A DNA stretch of 64,000 nucleotides from Mycolicibacterium malmesburyense. Lineage in GTDB: Bacteria > Actinomycetota > Actinomycetes > Mycobacteriales > Mycobacteriaceae. This document shows positions 47,048-54,808 of this stretch, piece after piece. Position numbers and translations under genes: made by a program. The DNA is taken from contig NZ_CVTB01000122.1 in assembly GCF_001050015.1 (NCBI RefSeq), positions 12,941-76,940 of the forward strand, written 5' to 3'. The notes under the pieces were generated by a model that was not told the DNA's origin, ran no database searches, and was given only the letters and a program-made list of their open reading frames with translations. Position 1 is the first letter of the stretch; the number at the start of each line of letters is the position of its first letter.

Positions 47048-47800
47048 ATGGACGACGTGAACCGCGTGGCAGTGGTCACCGGCGGCGGCTCGGGGCTGGG
47101 CCGGTCGATAGCCGAACATCTCGCCCGCGAAGGACATTCCGTCGCGGTTCTGGATGTCAACGGCGACTCCGCATTCCAGGCCGCCGACGATCTGCAGGCA
47201 ACGGGAGTCCAGGCGGTCGGAATCCACGTCGACGTGTCCGACCAGGACGCCGTCAACCAGGCATTCGAGTCGGCGCGGAAGTCATTGGGCCCCATAGGGA
47301 TTCTCGTGACCAGCGCGGCGTTGGCCGGGTTCACGAAGTTCGACGAGATCACCCTCGAGGAGTGGAACCGCTACCTCGCGGTCAACCTGACGGGCACCTT
47401 CCTGTGTATACAGGCCGCGCTGCCCGACATGGTCGCATCGCAGTGGGGTCGGATCGTGACGATCTCGTCGGCCGCGGGCCAGAACGGCGCCGTCCGTCAG
47501 GGTCACTACTCGGCGACCAAGGGTGGGGTCATCGCGATGACCAAAACAGTTGCCGCGGAGTATGCGTCGAGGGGAATCACTGCCAACACCATCCCGCCGT
47601 TCGTCATCGACACCCCGATGCTGCGCGAACAACAGCGCGCCAAGAAGCTTCCGCCGGCCGAGATGCTGGTGCGCGCCATTCCCGCCGGACGCCTCGGCAC
47701 CGGCGACGACGTGGCGGCCACATGTGCGTTCCTGTGCTCGGAGGCAGCGGGTTACGTCACCGGGCAGGTTATCGGGGTCAACGGAGGAGCGGTGTTGTGA
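47048..47800 (+). CDS. Short-chain dehydrogenase/reductase (FabG-like)
   Basis: 250 aa. TGGGSGLG cofactor site, Asp at the end of strand 2 (VLDVNGD) favouring NAD(H), catalytic Ser in TISSAAG and YSATK. Second-strand and C-terminal patterns (FLCSEAAGYVTGQVIGVNGG) are standard for FabG-like SDRs. GAGGGG just before ATG. Its stop overlaps the P450 start (GTGA at 47797-47800), so oxidation by the P450 and dehydrogenation are coupled. Confidence 0.88.
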   Translation: MDDVNRVAVVTGGGSGLGRSIAEHLAREGHSVAVLDVNGDSAFQAADDLQATGVQAVGIHVDVSDQDAVNQAFESARKSLGPIGILVTSAALAGFTKFDEITLEEWNRYLAVNLTGTFLCIQAALPDMVASQWGRIVTISSAAGQNGAVRQGHYSATKGGVIAMTKTVAAEYASRGITANTIPPFVIDTPMLREQQRAKKLPPAEMLVRAIPAGRLGTGDDVAATCAFLCSEAAGYVTGQVIGVNGGAVL

Positions 47801-49149
47801 GTGCCACCGACAAGATCACACGGCGTGAGTACCACTTCGACCGCCACCGGCCGGAGTACCGCGACCGATTCCTGGACATCACCCACGAGATGCAACGCGA
47901 GTGCCCACTCGCTTGGACCGATACCTACGGCGGGCATTGGGTCGCCGCGGGTGGTCACGAAGTCTTCGAACTCGCCCGTTGCCCGTACGTGTCGAACGAC
48001 CACGACGTGAACAATGAGCGGCGCGGCTACAAGGGCATCTCGATTCCCACCATGCTGGATGCGGGTGAGTTCCGCGGCGGCATGCTGGAGATGGACGACC
48101 CCGAGCACCGCTACTATCGCGACGCGTTGAACCCCTACCTGTCCCCTGCCGCGGTCAAGCGGTGGCAGCCGTTCGTCGACGAAGTGGTCCGTGCCTGTCT
48201 GGACGAGCATCTCGGCACGGGCAGAATCGATTTCGTCGACGACCTCGCGAACGTAGTGCCCGCGGTGTTGACGCTGGCCATGCTCGGAGTTCCGCTGGCC
48301 AAGTGGCGGATCTACAACGAACCCGCGCATGCATCGGTCTACACGCCGCCGGGCTCGCCTGACGCGGATCGCGTTCGGGAGCTGTACATGGCGATGGGCG
48401 TCGACCTGTACACCAACCTGGTCGAGATCCGCGAGAACCCGCGTCCGGGCATCATCGACGCGCTCGCCCGGTTACGGGTCAACGGTGAGGCTCCGCCAGA
48501 TATCGAGCTCATCGGCATGCTCAACCTGCTCATCGGTGGAGGTTTCGATACGACGACGGCTCTGACCGCACACGCGCTCGAGTGGCTCGGCGAGCACACC
48601 GACGAACGCGAGCGACTCAGCACGCACCGTACGGCGTTGCTCAATCCGGCCACCGAGGAGTTCCTGCGCTTCTTCACCCCGGCGCCCGGCGATGCCCGGA
48701 CGATCTCGAAGGATATGGATCTCGACGGAGTCGCTCTCAAAGAAGGGGACCGACTCTGGCTGTCGTGGGCGATGGCGAATCGCGACCCGGCGCTGTTCTC
48801 CGATCCCGACGACGTTGTTCTCGACCGGAAAGGCAATCGTCACTTCAGTTTCGGTCTCGGCGTGCACCGATGCATCGGCTCCAACGTCGCCCGCACGGTA
48901 TTCAAGTCGATGGTGTGCGCGGTGCTCGATCGGATGCCCGATTACCGGTGTGATCCGGACGGCACCGTTCACTACGACACGATCGGCGTCATTCAGGGCA
49001 TGCGTCACCTGCCCGCGACCTTCACGCCCGGCAGAGCGCTCGGACCGGGTTTGGACGAAACGATCGACCGGTTGCAGCGGATCTGTGATGAGCAGGGCCT
49101 GGCCCGCCCTATCACCGAGCGCAAAGAGGCTGCGGTGATCGACTTCTAG
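47797..49149 (+). CDS. Cytochrome P450 (third, distinct subfamily)
   Basis: 450 aa from GTG 47797 with GGAGG upstream inside the SDR 3' end. Haem Cys359 in FGLGVHRCIG, K-helix ExxR (E288, R291). The I-helix reads GGGFDTTT (247-254), with Gly where Ala is usual, still followed by the acid-alcohol pair. Clearly different from the two paralogous P450s in the cluster. Translationally coupled to the SDR. The C-terminal tail after the last conserved segment is about 40 residues long. Redox partners not encoded here. Confidence 0.92.
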   Translation: MSATDKITRREYHFDRHRPEYRDRFLDITHEMQRECPLAWTDTYGGHWVAAGGHEVFELARCPYVSNDHDVNNERRGYKGISIPTMLDAGEFRGGMLEMDDPEHRYYRDALNPYLSPAAVKRWQPFVDEVVRACLDEHLGTGRIDFVDDLANVVPAVLTLAMLGVPLAKWRIYNEPAHASVYTPPGSPDADRVRELYMAMGVDLYTNLVEIRENPRPGIIDALARLRVNGEAPPDIELIGMLNLLIGGGFDTTTALTAHALEWLGEHTDERERLSTHRTALLNPATEEFLRFFTPAPGDARTISKDMDLDGVALKEGDRLWLSWAMANRDPALFSDPDDVVLDRKGNRHFSFGLGVHRCIGSNVARTVFKSMVCAVLDRMPDYRCDPDGTVHYDTIGVIQGMRHLPATFTPGRALGPGLDETIDRLQRICDEQGLARPITERKEAAVIDF

Positions 49150-49154
49150 CCGGA

Positions 49155-49583
49155 TCAGCCGGGCGGGACGGGCCGCACCTTGTTGTGCACCAACTCGATC
49201 AGCTGACCCTCCGGGTCGCGCGCCATGCAGGCGTAGCCACCGCCGGGGTCGGCGACGATCGTGCCGCCCGCGGAGGTGACCGCCTCCTGCGCCGCGGCCA
49301 CGTCGTCGACCGCTATCGAGAGATGGGTCAGGCCGGCCCCAACCATCGACCGCTCGGGTTCCTCGGGAGCGGGATGTCCGGAGAACGTCAGCAACTGCAG
49401 CACGAACCCGTCGTTCTGTAGATAGACGGCCTCGAACCCGATCGGCGGTGACAGCGGCAGCAATCCGGCCGCCATCTCGTCGGGGATCGTCAACCGCTTC
49501 ACCTCGGCGAAACCCAGCGCCTCGTAGAACCGCTTCGCGGTGTCGAGGTCACGCACCCGCAGGCCGACATGGCTGACTCCCAT
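49155..49583 (-). CDS. VOC family (glyoxalase-fold) protein
   Basis: 142 aa with two glyoxalase repeats: VSHVGLRVRDLDTAKRFYEALGF at the start, THLSIAVDDVAAA in the second, and the ARDPEGQLIELV end with metal-ligand Glu. Might be a ring-cleavage or isomerising enzyme of the pathway; substrate unreadable. It follows the SDR gene with a 1-bp gap, so is the last gene of the three-gene minus operon from operator C. Confidence 0.82.
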   Translation of the reverse strand: MGVSHVGLRVRDLDTAKRFYEALGFAEVKRLTIPDEMAAGLLPLSPPIGFEAVYLQNDGFVLQLLTFSGHPAPEEPERSMVGAGLTHLSIAVDDVAAAQEAVTSAGGTIVADPGGGYACMARDPEGQLIELVHNKVRPVPPG

Positions 49584-49584
49584 G

Positions 49585-50361
49585 TCACACCCCCGCCGGG
49601 CCGGGGGCGCCGTGCATGTACAGCGTCTGGCCGGAGCAGAAGCTGGAGGCGTCCGAGGCGAAGAACAACACGCCGTGGCCGATCTCGTCGGGTTCGCCGA
49701 TGCGACCCGCGCCGTTGGTCTGGCCGATCATGTCGATGTCGAAACCCTGCCGCTGCGCATCGGATTCGAGGCCAGGAGTGCGGATCGCACCACAGGCGAT
49801 CCCGTTGACCCGCACTCCTTTACGGGTCCACGCCGCCGCCATCGATCCTGTCAGGTTGTTCAGTCCGGCCTTGGCCGCCGCGTACGCCACCGCCTGAGGC
49901 ATGGCGAGCAGGCTGGCACCCGACGAGATGTTGACGATCGCCCCCTTGCCCTGCTTGATCATCGGCTCGACGGCCGCGCGGGACAGGTACCAGGCGCTGG
50001 ACAGGTTCAGGTCGAGGACGTGCTGCCACTCGTCGTCGGTCCACTTCATGATCGACTTGGTCTCGCCGCCGCCGGCGTTGTTCACCAGCACATCGACGCG
50101 GCCGAACTCGTCGAGGGTGGTGGCGATCAGCGCCCGGCAGGCATCGGCCTCGGTGACGTCGGTCGGCACCGCCAGCGCACGGCGCCCGAGCGCCTCGATC
50201 TCGGCGACCGTCGACTTCAGCGGTTCCTCCCGCCGCCCGGCGAGCACGATGTCGGCACCGCGCTCGGCCAGGGTCAGGGCCGACCCCCGCCCTATGCCGG
50301 TGCCCCCGCCGGTGATGACGGCGACCCGTCCCTCCATCGAGAATCTGTCTTCCACGGTCAT
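49585..50361 (-). CDS. Short-chain dehydrogenase/reductase
   Basis: 258 aa. TGGGTGIG cofactor site, RR after strand 2 (AGRREE) pointing to NADP(H), NNAGGGE, and YAAAK catalytic pair with Ser in NISSGAS. It lies 32 bp after the LLM gene. Part of the operon LLM-SDR-VOC read leftward from operator C. Confidence 0.87.
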   Translation of the reverse strand: MTVEDRFSMEGRVAVITGGGTGIGRGSALTLAERGADIVLAGRREEPLKSTVAEIEALGRRALAVPTDVTEADACRALIATTLDEFGRVDVLVNNAGGGETKSIMKWTDDEWQHVLDLNLSSAWYLSRAAVEPMIKQGKGAIVNISSGASLLAMPQAVAYAAAKAGLNNLTGSMAAAWTRKGVRVNGIACGAIRTPGLESDAQRQGFDIDMIGQTNGAGRIGEPDEIGHGVLFFASDASSFCSGQTLYMHGAPGPAGV

Positions 50362-50393
50362 GTCCTTTCTTGGTGGGTCTGTGACGTTGAGCG

Positions 50394-51245
50394 TCAGCGC
50401 AGTTCGTCGACGACAGTGGCGTATCGATCCAGGTAGGCCAACGTGGTGGAGGGATCGTCGCCGTCACGACGGCCGCCGCCCAGCACCGCGCGGTCGATGC
50501 CGAGATCCCGGTAGCGGAGCAACTTTTCGGGCTTCGGATCGCCCCACGCCATCACGGTGATATCGAGTGTGGCGGGGTCGCGCCCGGCGTCCTCGGCGGT
50601 GTGGCGGTAGTCGGCCAGCGCCTTCGGCAGATCGCGGAATGCGGCGTCGCCGGGCAGCCACCCGTCAGCCCAGCCGAGGCACTCGCGCGTCGCCTTGGGT
50701 CCGGTGGTGGCCGCCAGCAGCGGCGGACGGGGTTGCTGGTGGGGTTTTGGGTGGCTCCACACCGGCGCGAAATCGTAGAACTCGCCGTGGTGTTCGGCTT
50801 CGTCGTCGCGCCACAACTTCTCGAGTGCGGCCACCATGTCCGCCAGTGCACGGTAGCGGTCCCGCCATGCGATCGAGCTGGTCACCGCGAGTTCGGCGCG
50901 CATGCCGACCCCGACGCCGAGCACCAGGCGACCCCGGCTCAGCTGGTCCAGCGTCGCGACTTCCTTTGCGAAGGTGAAGATCTCGCGTTCCAGCGGTAAC
51001 ACCACCGAGGTGCCGACCCGCAGTGTGTCGGTCGCCTGCGCGGCGGCCAGCAGGGACAGCAGCGGATCCCACATCTGCTTCTGCGAAGCGAGCAGACCGC
51101 CGGGCACCTGCTCCTTGGCGGCGACGGGAATCTGCGGATGCTCACCGACCCACAGCGACTCGAATCCCCTGGCCTCCAGTTCGGTCGCGAGGACGTCTGG
51201 GCGAAGATCGCGCGGGGTGTTCAGCGAGACGAACCCGAGATCCAC
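50394..51245 (-). CDS. Luciferase-like (LLM class, F420-type) oxidoreductase
   Basis: 283 aa from GTG 51245: AAGGAG is 8 nt upstream, while an alternative GTG at 51251 would leave too little space. Luciferase-fold TIM barrel with ESLWVGEHPQIPV, DPLLSLLAAAQATDTLRVGTS and LDQLSRGRLVLGVGVG, which fits mycobacterial F420-dependent LLM proteins; FMN use cannot be excluded. First gene of the leftward operon, divergent from the P450 at 51301 and under operator pair C. Confidence 0.87.
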   Translation of the reverse strand: MDLGFVSLNTPRDLRPDVLATELEARGFESLWVGEHPQIPVAAKEQVPGGLLASQKQMWDPLLSLLAAAQATDTLRVGTSVVLPLEREIFTFAKEVATLDQLSRGRLVLGVGVGMRAELAVTSSIAWRDRYRALADMVAALEKLWRDDEAEHHGEFYDFAPVWSHPKPHQQPRPPLLAATTGPKATRECLGWADGWLPGDAAFRDLPKALADYRHTAEDAGRDPATLDITVMAWGDPKPEKLLRYRDLGIDRAVLGGGRRDGDDPSTTLAYLDRYATVVDELR

Positions 51246-51265
51246 CGCCACGCTCCTTGCCTGTC

Positions 51266-51318
51266 TTTACCGCGCCGCCATTCTGCCATACGATCGTACA
51301 ATGCCATACGTTCGTACA
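51266..51318 (+). promoter_or_regulatory. Operator pair C with a leaderless-type promoter for the second P450
   Basis: Boxes CATACGATCGTACA (51287-51300) and CATACGTTCGTACA (51305-51318) are 18 bp apart. The first ends on the base before the P450 ATG; the second lies inside its first codons. TACGAT (51289-51294) is a good -10, with TTTACC (51266-51271) 17 bp upstream as -35. Start of transcription would fall at or next to the A of the ATG. The same boxes serve the leftward LLM operon. Confidence 0.65.
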
Positions 51319-52512
51319 ACAGCCTCTCCCGAGGATCTCTATTACGACCCGTACGACGTGGCGATCGACGTCGACCCGTATCCCGTCTACCGCCGCCTGC
51401 GGGACGAATCCCCGGTGTACTACAACGAGAAGTTCGAATTCTGGGGGTTGAGCCGGTTCGCCGACGTCGAGACCGCGCTGCGCGATGTGGAGAACCTGAG
51501 CTCGGCGAAGGGCGACATCCTCGAGGTGGTCAAGGCCGAACCGGTGATGCCGCTGGGCGTGTTCATCAACGAGGACCCGCCCTTGCACACCGTTCACCGC
51601 CTGTTGGTCTCCCGCGCGTTCACGCCGCGCAAGATGGCGGCCATCGAGGATCAGGTGCGGGCGTTCTGCGTGGCCTGCCTCGATCCACTGCGCGACGGCG
51701 ATCGCTTCGACTTCACCACCGACCTCGGCTCCGAGATGCCGATGCGGGTCATCGGCATGCTCGTCGGTATGCCCGACTCGCTGCAACGCTCGGTCCGCAG
51801 CGTCGCCGGCCGTCGGCTCCGCAACAAGCCGGGGGAACCGCTGCCGGTGAGCAAGAAGAATTACTTCAACGGCAACATGTTTCGCGACTATGTTGCGTGG
51901 CGGGAGCAGAACCCGTCGGACGATCTGGTCACCGAGTTGCTCAACGTCGAGTTCACCGACGTGGACGGCACCCGGCGGCGGCTGAGCACCGAGGAGCTGC
52001 TGGTCTTCCTCGGGGTGATCGCCAACGCGGGTACCGAAACCGTGGGCCGGCTGTTCGGCTGGCTGGGCAAGCTCCTCGGTGAGCACCCCGACCAGCGGCG
52101 TGAGCTGAGCCGCGACCCGTCGCTGATCGCCGGCGCCGTCGAGGAGGTGCTGCGCTACGAACCGCCGGTACACCACATCGCGCGCTATGTCGCCAATGAC
52201 GTTGTGTATCACGGTCAGACGATTCCGGCGGGCAGTGCACTGCTGCTGATGAGCGGCTCGGCGAACCGGGACGACCGCAAGTTCGACGATCCGGACACCT
52301 TCGACATTCACCGGGCCGCCAACAACCATCTGTCGTTCGGTCGCGGCACGCACTTCTGCCTCGGCGCCTCGCTGGCGCGGGTCGAGGGGCGGGTCGCGCT
52401 CGAGGAGATCCTCAAGCGGTGGCCCGATTGGACCATCGATCTCGAGAACGCACAGCGGGCGCCGACGGCCACCGTGCGCGGCTGGGACTCAATGCCGGCG
52501 GTGCTGGGCTGA
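51301..52512 (+). CDS. Cytochrome P450 (second of two close paralogues)
   Basis: 403 aa. Haem Cys353 in FGRGTHFCLG, I-helix AGTETV, K-helix ExxR in EEVLRYEP. The I-helix Thr pair of the first paralogue (ETT) is ETV here. No start codon other than ATG 51301 exists before the conserved DLYYDP segment, and no Shine-Dalgarno precedes it, so the mRNA is probably leaderless. Paralogue of the P450 at 43652. Divergent from the LLM gene. Confidence 0.92.
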   Translation: MPYVRTTASPEDLYYDPYDVAIDVDPYPVYRRLRDESPVYYNEKFEFWGLSRFADVETALRDVENLSSAKGDILEVVKAEPVMPLGVFINEDPPLHTVHRLLVSRAFTPRKMAAIEDQVRAFCVACLDPLRDGDRFDFTTDLGSEMPMRVIGMLVGMPDSLQRSVRSVAGRRLRNKPGEPLPVSKKNYFNGNMFRDYVAWREQNPSDDLVTELLNVEFTDVDGTRRRLSTEELLVFLGVIANAGTETVGRLFGWLGKLLGEHPDQRRELSRDPSLIAGAVEEVLRYEPPVHHIARYVANDVVYHGQTIPAGSALLLMSGSANRDDRKFDDPDTFDIHRAANNHLSFGRGTHFCLGASLARVEGRVALEEILKRWPDWTIDLENAQRAPTATVRGWDSMPAVLG

Positions 52513-52517
52513 CCTCT

Positions 52518-52580
52518 CGCCGAGTGTAGGGTTGGGACACGCGATTTCGCGAAGGGCGTGACATAGCCCCACACTCGGCG
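52518..52580. repeat. 63-bp inverted-repeat element between convergent genes
   Basis: Arms CGCCGAGTGTAGGG (52518-52531) and CCCCACACTCGGCG (52567-52580) pair at 13 of 14 positions. The 35-nt core has its own short inverted repeat (CGCGATTTCGCG). It lies 5 bp after the P450 stop and 3 bp before the converging SDR stop. Probable two-way terminator. Confidence 0.7.
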
Positions 52581-52583
52581 GGG

Positions 52584-53366
52584 TTAGGAAGTAACCACCG
52601 GCACATTCAGCCGGCTGTCGGGCGTCGACAGCTCCGGAAACTCCATCGGCCAGGCGGCTCTACCGTGCTGGGCGACCCAGACCGTGCCCGTGGCGTCCAG
52701 CGGTGACGTCGCGGCCCCCAGCACCGCGTCGGCGATCGCCTCCGGTTCCATCACCGGCACACCGATCTTCTCGACGAGAGCCCGCCGATCACCCAGTGCA
52801 CCGGTCTCGGTGATGCCCGGGCAGACGGTGTGCACCGCGATCCGCTCTGCGGCGAGACTCGGCGCCACCGACCGCATCAACCCGACGACCGCGTGCTTGC
52901 CGAGCGCATAAACCGGGTCGGGATGCCATGGCATCAGGCCCGCCAACGAGGCGGTCGCGATAATGGCCCGGTCGCCGTCACCGCGGCGGCGCATCGTCCG
53001 CACGGCCGCCGCGGTGCCGAACACCACCCCGTCGAGGTTCACCCCGACGGAGCGTCGGTAGTCGGCGAGGTCGAGCGCTCCGATGTCGCCCGACCAGCGA
53101 ATCGTGATGCCGGCGTTGAGGAGTGCGAGATCGAGCCCGTCGAGTTCGGCCGCGCACCGTGCGAACGTCGCCTCCACCTGGTCGGAGTCGGAGACATCGC
53201 ACGCCACCGCGAGCCCGCCGACCTCGTCCGCCACCGCCGCGGCCGCGCCGGCATCGATGTCGACGACGCACACCCGCATGCCCTCGGCCGAAAGTCGTTG
53301 TGCGGCAGCGCGGCCGATACCCGAACCGCCGCCGGTGACGAGCGCGACCCGCCCGGCGAGCTGCAT
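52584..53366 (-). CDS. Short-chain dehydrogenase/reductase
   Basis: 260 aa from ATG 53366; the frame opens to 53420, but that part overlaps the upstream gene and lacks fold features. TGGGSGIG, Asp after strand 2 (VVDIDAG) for NAD(H), LNAGI in place of NNAG, and the active-site Tyr-Lys as YALGK with ATASLAG. It follows the NTF2-like gene by 7 bp, so both form one operon from operator D. Confidence 0.86.
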   Translation of the reverse strand: MQLAGRVALVTGGGSGIGRAAAQRLSAEGMRVCVVDIDAGAAAAVADEVGGLAVACDVSDSDQVEATFARCAAELDGLDLALLNAGITIRWSGDIGALDLADYRRSVGVNLDGVVFGTAAAVRTMRRRGDGDRAIIATASLAGLMPWHPDPVYALGKHAVVGLMRSVAPSLAAERIAVHTVCPGITETGALGDRRALVEKIGVPVMEPEAIADAVLGAATSPLDATGTVWVAQHGRAAWPMEFPELSTPDSRLNVPVVTS

Positions 53367-53373
53367 CAGGGCC

Positions 53374-53931
53374 TCACCACCGGTCGACGGGTTCGCTGTC
53401 CATCTGCAGCGGCCGCGCATACGACAGGTCGGTGCGGTCCCATTTGCCCTTGATGAAGCCCTTCACCGCGCCGGACGCCAGTACCGACGAGTCGCCCTGC
53501 ATCATCCACTCGATCGTGCAGCGCCGCAGCGCGATCTTCCAGACGCCGTCGCGCCGCTCGAGGCGGTCGAGGTAGCGGCCGCCCATCAGCGCGACCACCT
53601 TTCCGCCCTTGGCCCGCATCGAGCCCATCACGTAACTCTCGGCATGGGCCACGTCGCCGTCGATCTCGCACGTATGCGTGGTGATGTTGTGCAGGTGGTC
53701 CTCGAACACCGCGCTGTGGGCGTCGTTGGCGTACTCGGCGTACTCGGCCCCGACCTTGACCACGGGCCCATGCTCGTCGACACCGTCGGAGAAGTAGACG
53801 CTCGACATCAGCTCGGCGTCGTGACGGTCGTGGCCGCGGGCCTGGTTCATCACGCAGTCCAGGATCGCGATCCGGTCCTCGACGTACTGCAGGCGGCTAC
53901 GCAGCGCGTCGAGATCGTCGGCGGTGGTCAT
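53374..53931 (-). CDS. NTF2/SnoaL-like fold protein
   Basis: 185 aa. Starts with a helix containing RLQYVEDRIAILDCVMNQARGHDRHDAELMSSVY, the usual cone-fold opening in SnoaL-like hydratases, isomerases and dehydratases of steroid and aromatic catabolism, then strands with GGRYLDRLERRDGVWKIALRRC. His35 and Asp38 are possible active-site residues by position. GGAAGGGG precedes the ATG. Exact reaction unknown. First gene of the operon controlled by operator D. Confidence 0.82.
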   Translation of the reverse strand: MTTADDLDALRSRLQYVEDRIAILDCVMNQARGHDRHDAELMSSVYFSDGVDEHGPVVKVGAEYAEYANDAHSAVFEDHLHNITTHTCEIDGDVAHAESYVMGSMRAKGGKVVALMGGRYLDRLERRDGVWKIALRRCTIEWMMQGDSSVLASGAVKGFIKGKWDRTDLSYARPLQMDSEPVDRW

Positions 53932-53954
53932 GGCGAGCCCCTTCCCTGGCTTCT

Positions 53955-53988
53955 TATACGGCCGTACAGCACGTTATACGATCGTATA
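53955..53988. promoter_or_regulatory. Operator pair D between NTF2-like operon and nitroreductase
   Basis: Boxes TATACGGCCGTACA (53955-53968) and TATACGATCGTATA (53975-53988) start 20 bp apart. The second is a perfect 14-bp palindrome and is the best example of the motif in the window. They lie between divergent starts at 53931 and 54056. TACGAT inside the second box fits a -10 for the plus strand; the -35 (TTATAC) is weak. Confidence 0.72.
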
Positions 53989-54055
53989 GCATCGCCTCAA
54001 CGGGCGGGCCGCCCCGCTAAGGTCGACGGGCAGCAGGACCGCCGAACGGAGGAGC

Positions 54056-54721
54056 ATGCGGCAACCGACCAACGACGTGTGGGAGACGCTGGGCACCGCG
54101 CGGGCCATCCGCCGGTTCACCGACGAACCGGTCGACGCGGCCACGCTGGACCGTTGTCTGGAGGCCGCGACGTGGGCGCCCAACGGCGCCAACGCCCAGT
54201 TGTGGCGGTTCGTCGTGTTGGACGCACCCGAACAGCGTGCGGTGGTGGCTGAGGCGGCACAGGCCGCGCTGCGGTCCATCGAGTCGATCTACGGCATGAG
54301 CAGGCCCGCCGACGACGACACCAGCCGCGCCGCGCGCAACAACCGCGCCACCTACGAACTGCACGACCGCGCCGGTGAACTCACCTCGGTGCTGTTCACC
54401 GCGTTCCGCAACGAGTTCGCCTCGGAGTTCCTGCAGGGCGGGTCGATCTTCCCGGCGATGCAGAACTTCTATCTGGCCGCCCGCGCTCAGGGCCTCGGCG
54501 CGTGCTTCACCAGTTGGGCGTCCTACGACGGGGAGCAATTGATCCGCGAGGCCGTCGGCGTGCCCGATGAGTGGGTGCTGGCCGGCCACGTCGTCGTCGG
54601 GTGGCCGCGTGGCAGGCACGGCCCGGTGCGCCGACGCCCCATCTCCGACGTCGTCTTCCGCAACCACTGGGACGCCGAGCGCAGCGACATCATCTACGGC
54701 GCCGGCGCCCGCAAGCGCTGA
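54056..54721 (+). CDS. Nitroreductase-fold flavoprotein
   Basis: 221 aa. FMN-binding start TARAIRRFTDEPV, WAPNGANAQLWRFVVLD, and the later GGSIFPAMQNFYLAARAQGLGACFTSW typical for the family. The GGAGGAG site lies 2-8 nt before ATG. Reduction of an enone or quinone-like intermediate is plausible in this cluster but is inference. A second nitroreductase at 57584 is only distantly similar. Confidence 0.86.
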   Translation: MRQPTNDVWETLGTARAIRRFTDEPVDAATLDRCLEAATWAPNGANAQLWRFVVLDAPEQRAVVAEAAQAALRSIESIYGMSRPADDDTSRAARNNRATYELHDRAGELTSVLFTAFRNEFASEFLQGGSIFPAMQNFYLAARAQGLGACFTSWASYDGEQLIREAVGVPDEWVLAGHVVVGWPRGRHGPVRRRPISDVVFRNHWDAERSDIIYGAGARKR

Positions 54722-54731
54722 CCCCCTCCTG

Positions 54732-54794
54732 CGCGAGCGACCGTGTCTGCACCCCGACACGCCGCAAATTGGCGACAATGCGCGGTCGCTCGCG
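54732..54794. repeat. 63-bp inverted-repeat element between convergent genes
   Basis: Arms CGCGAGCGACCGTG (54732-54745) and CGCGGTCGCTCGCG (54781-54794) pair at 13 of 14 positions. Its core (CGACACGCCGCAAATTGGCG) resembles those at 62159 and 42633. It lies between the converging nitroreductase and ThuA-like genes and should act on both transcripts. Confidence 0.75.
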
Positions 54795-54808
54795 GCGCTC
54801 GAGAACCC

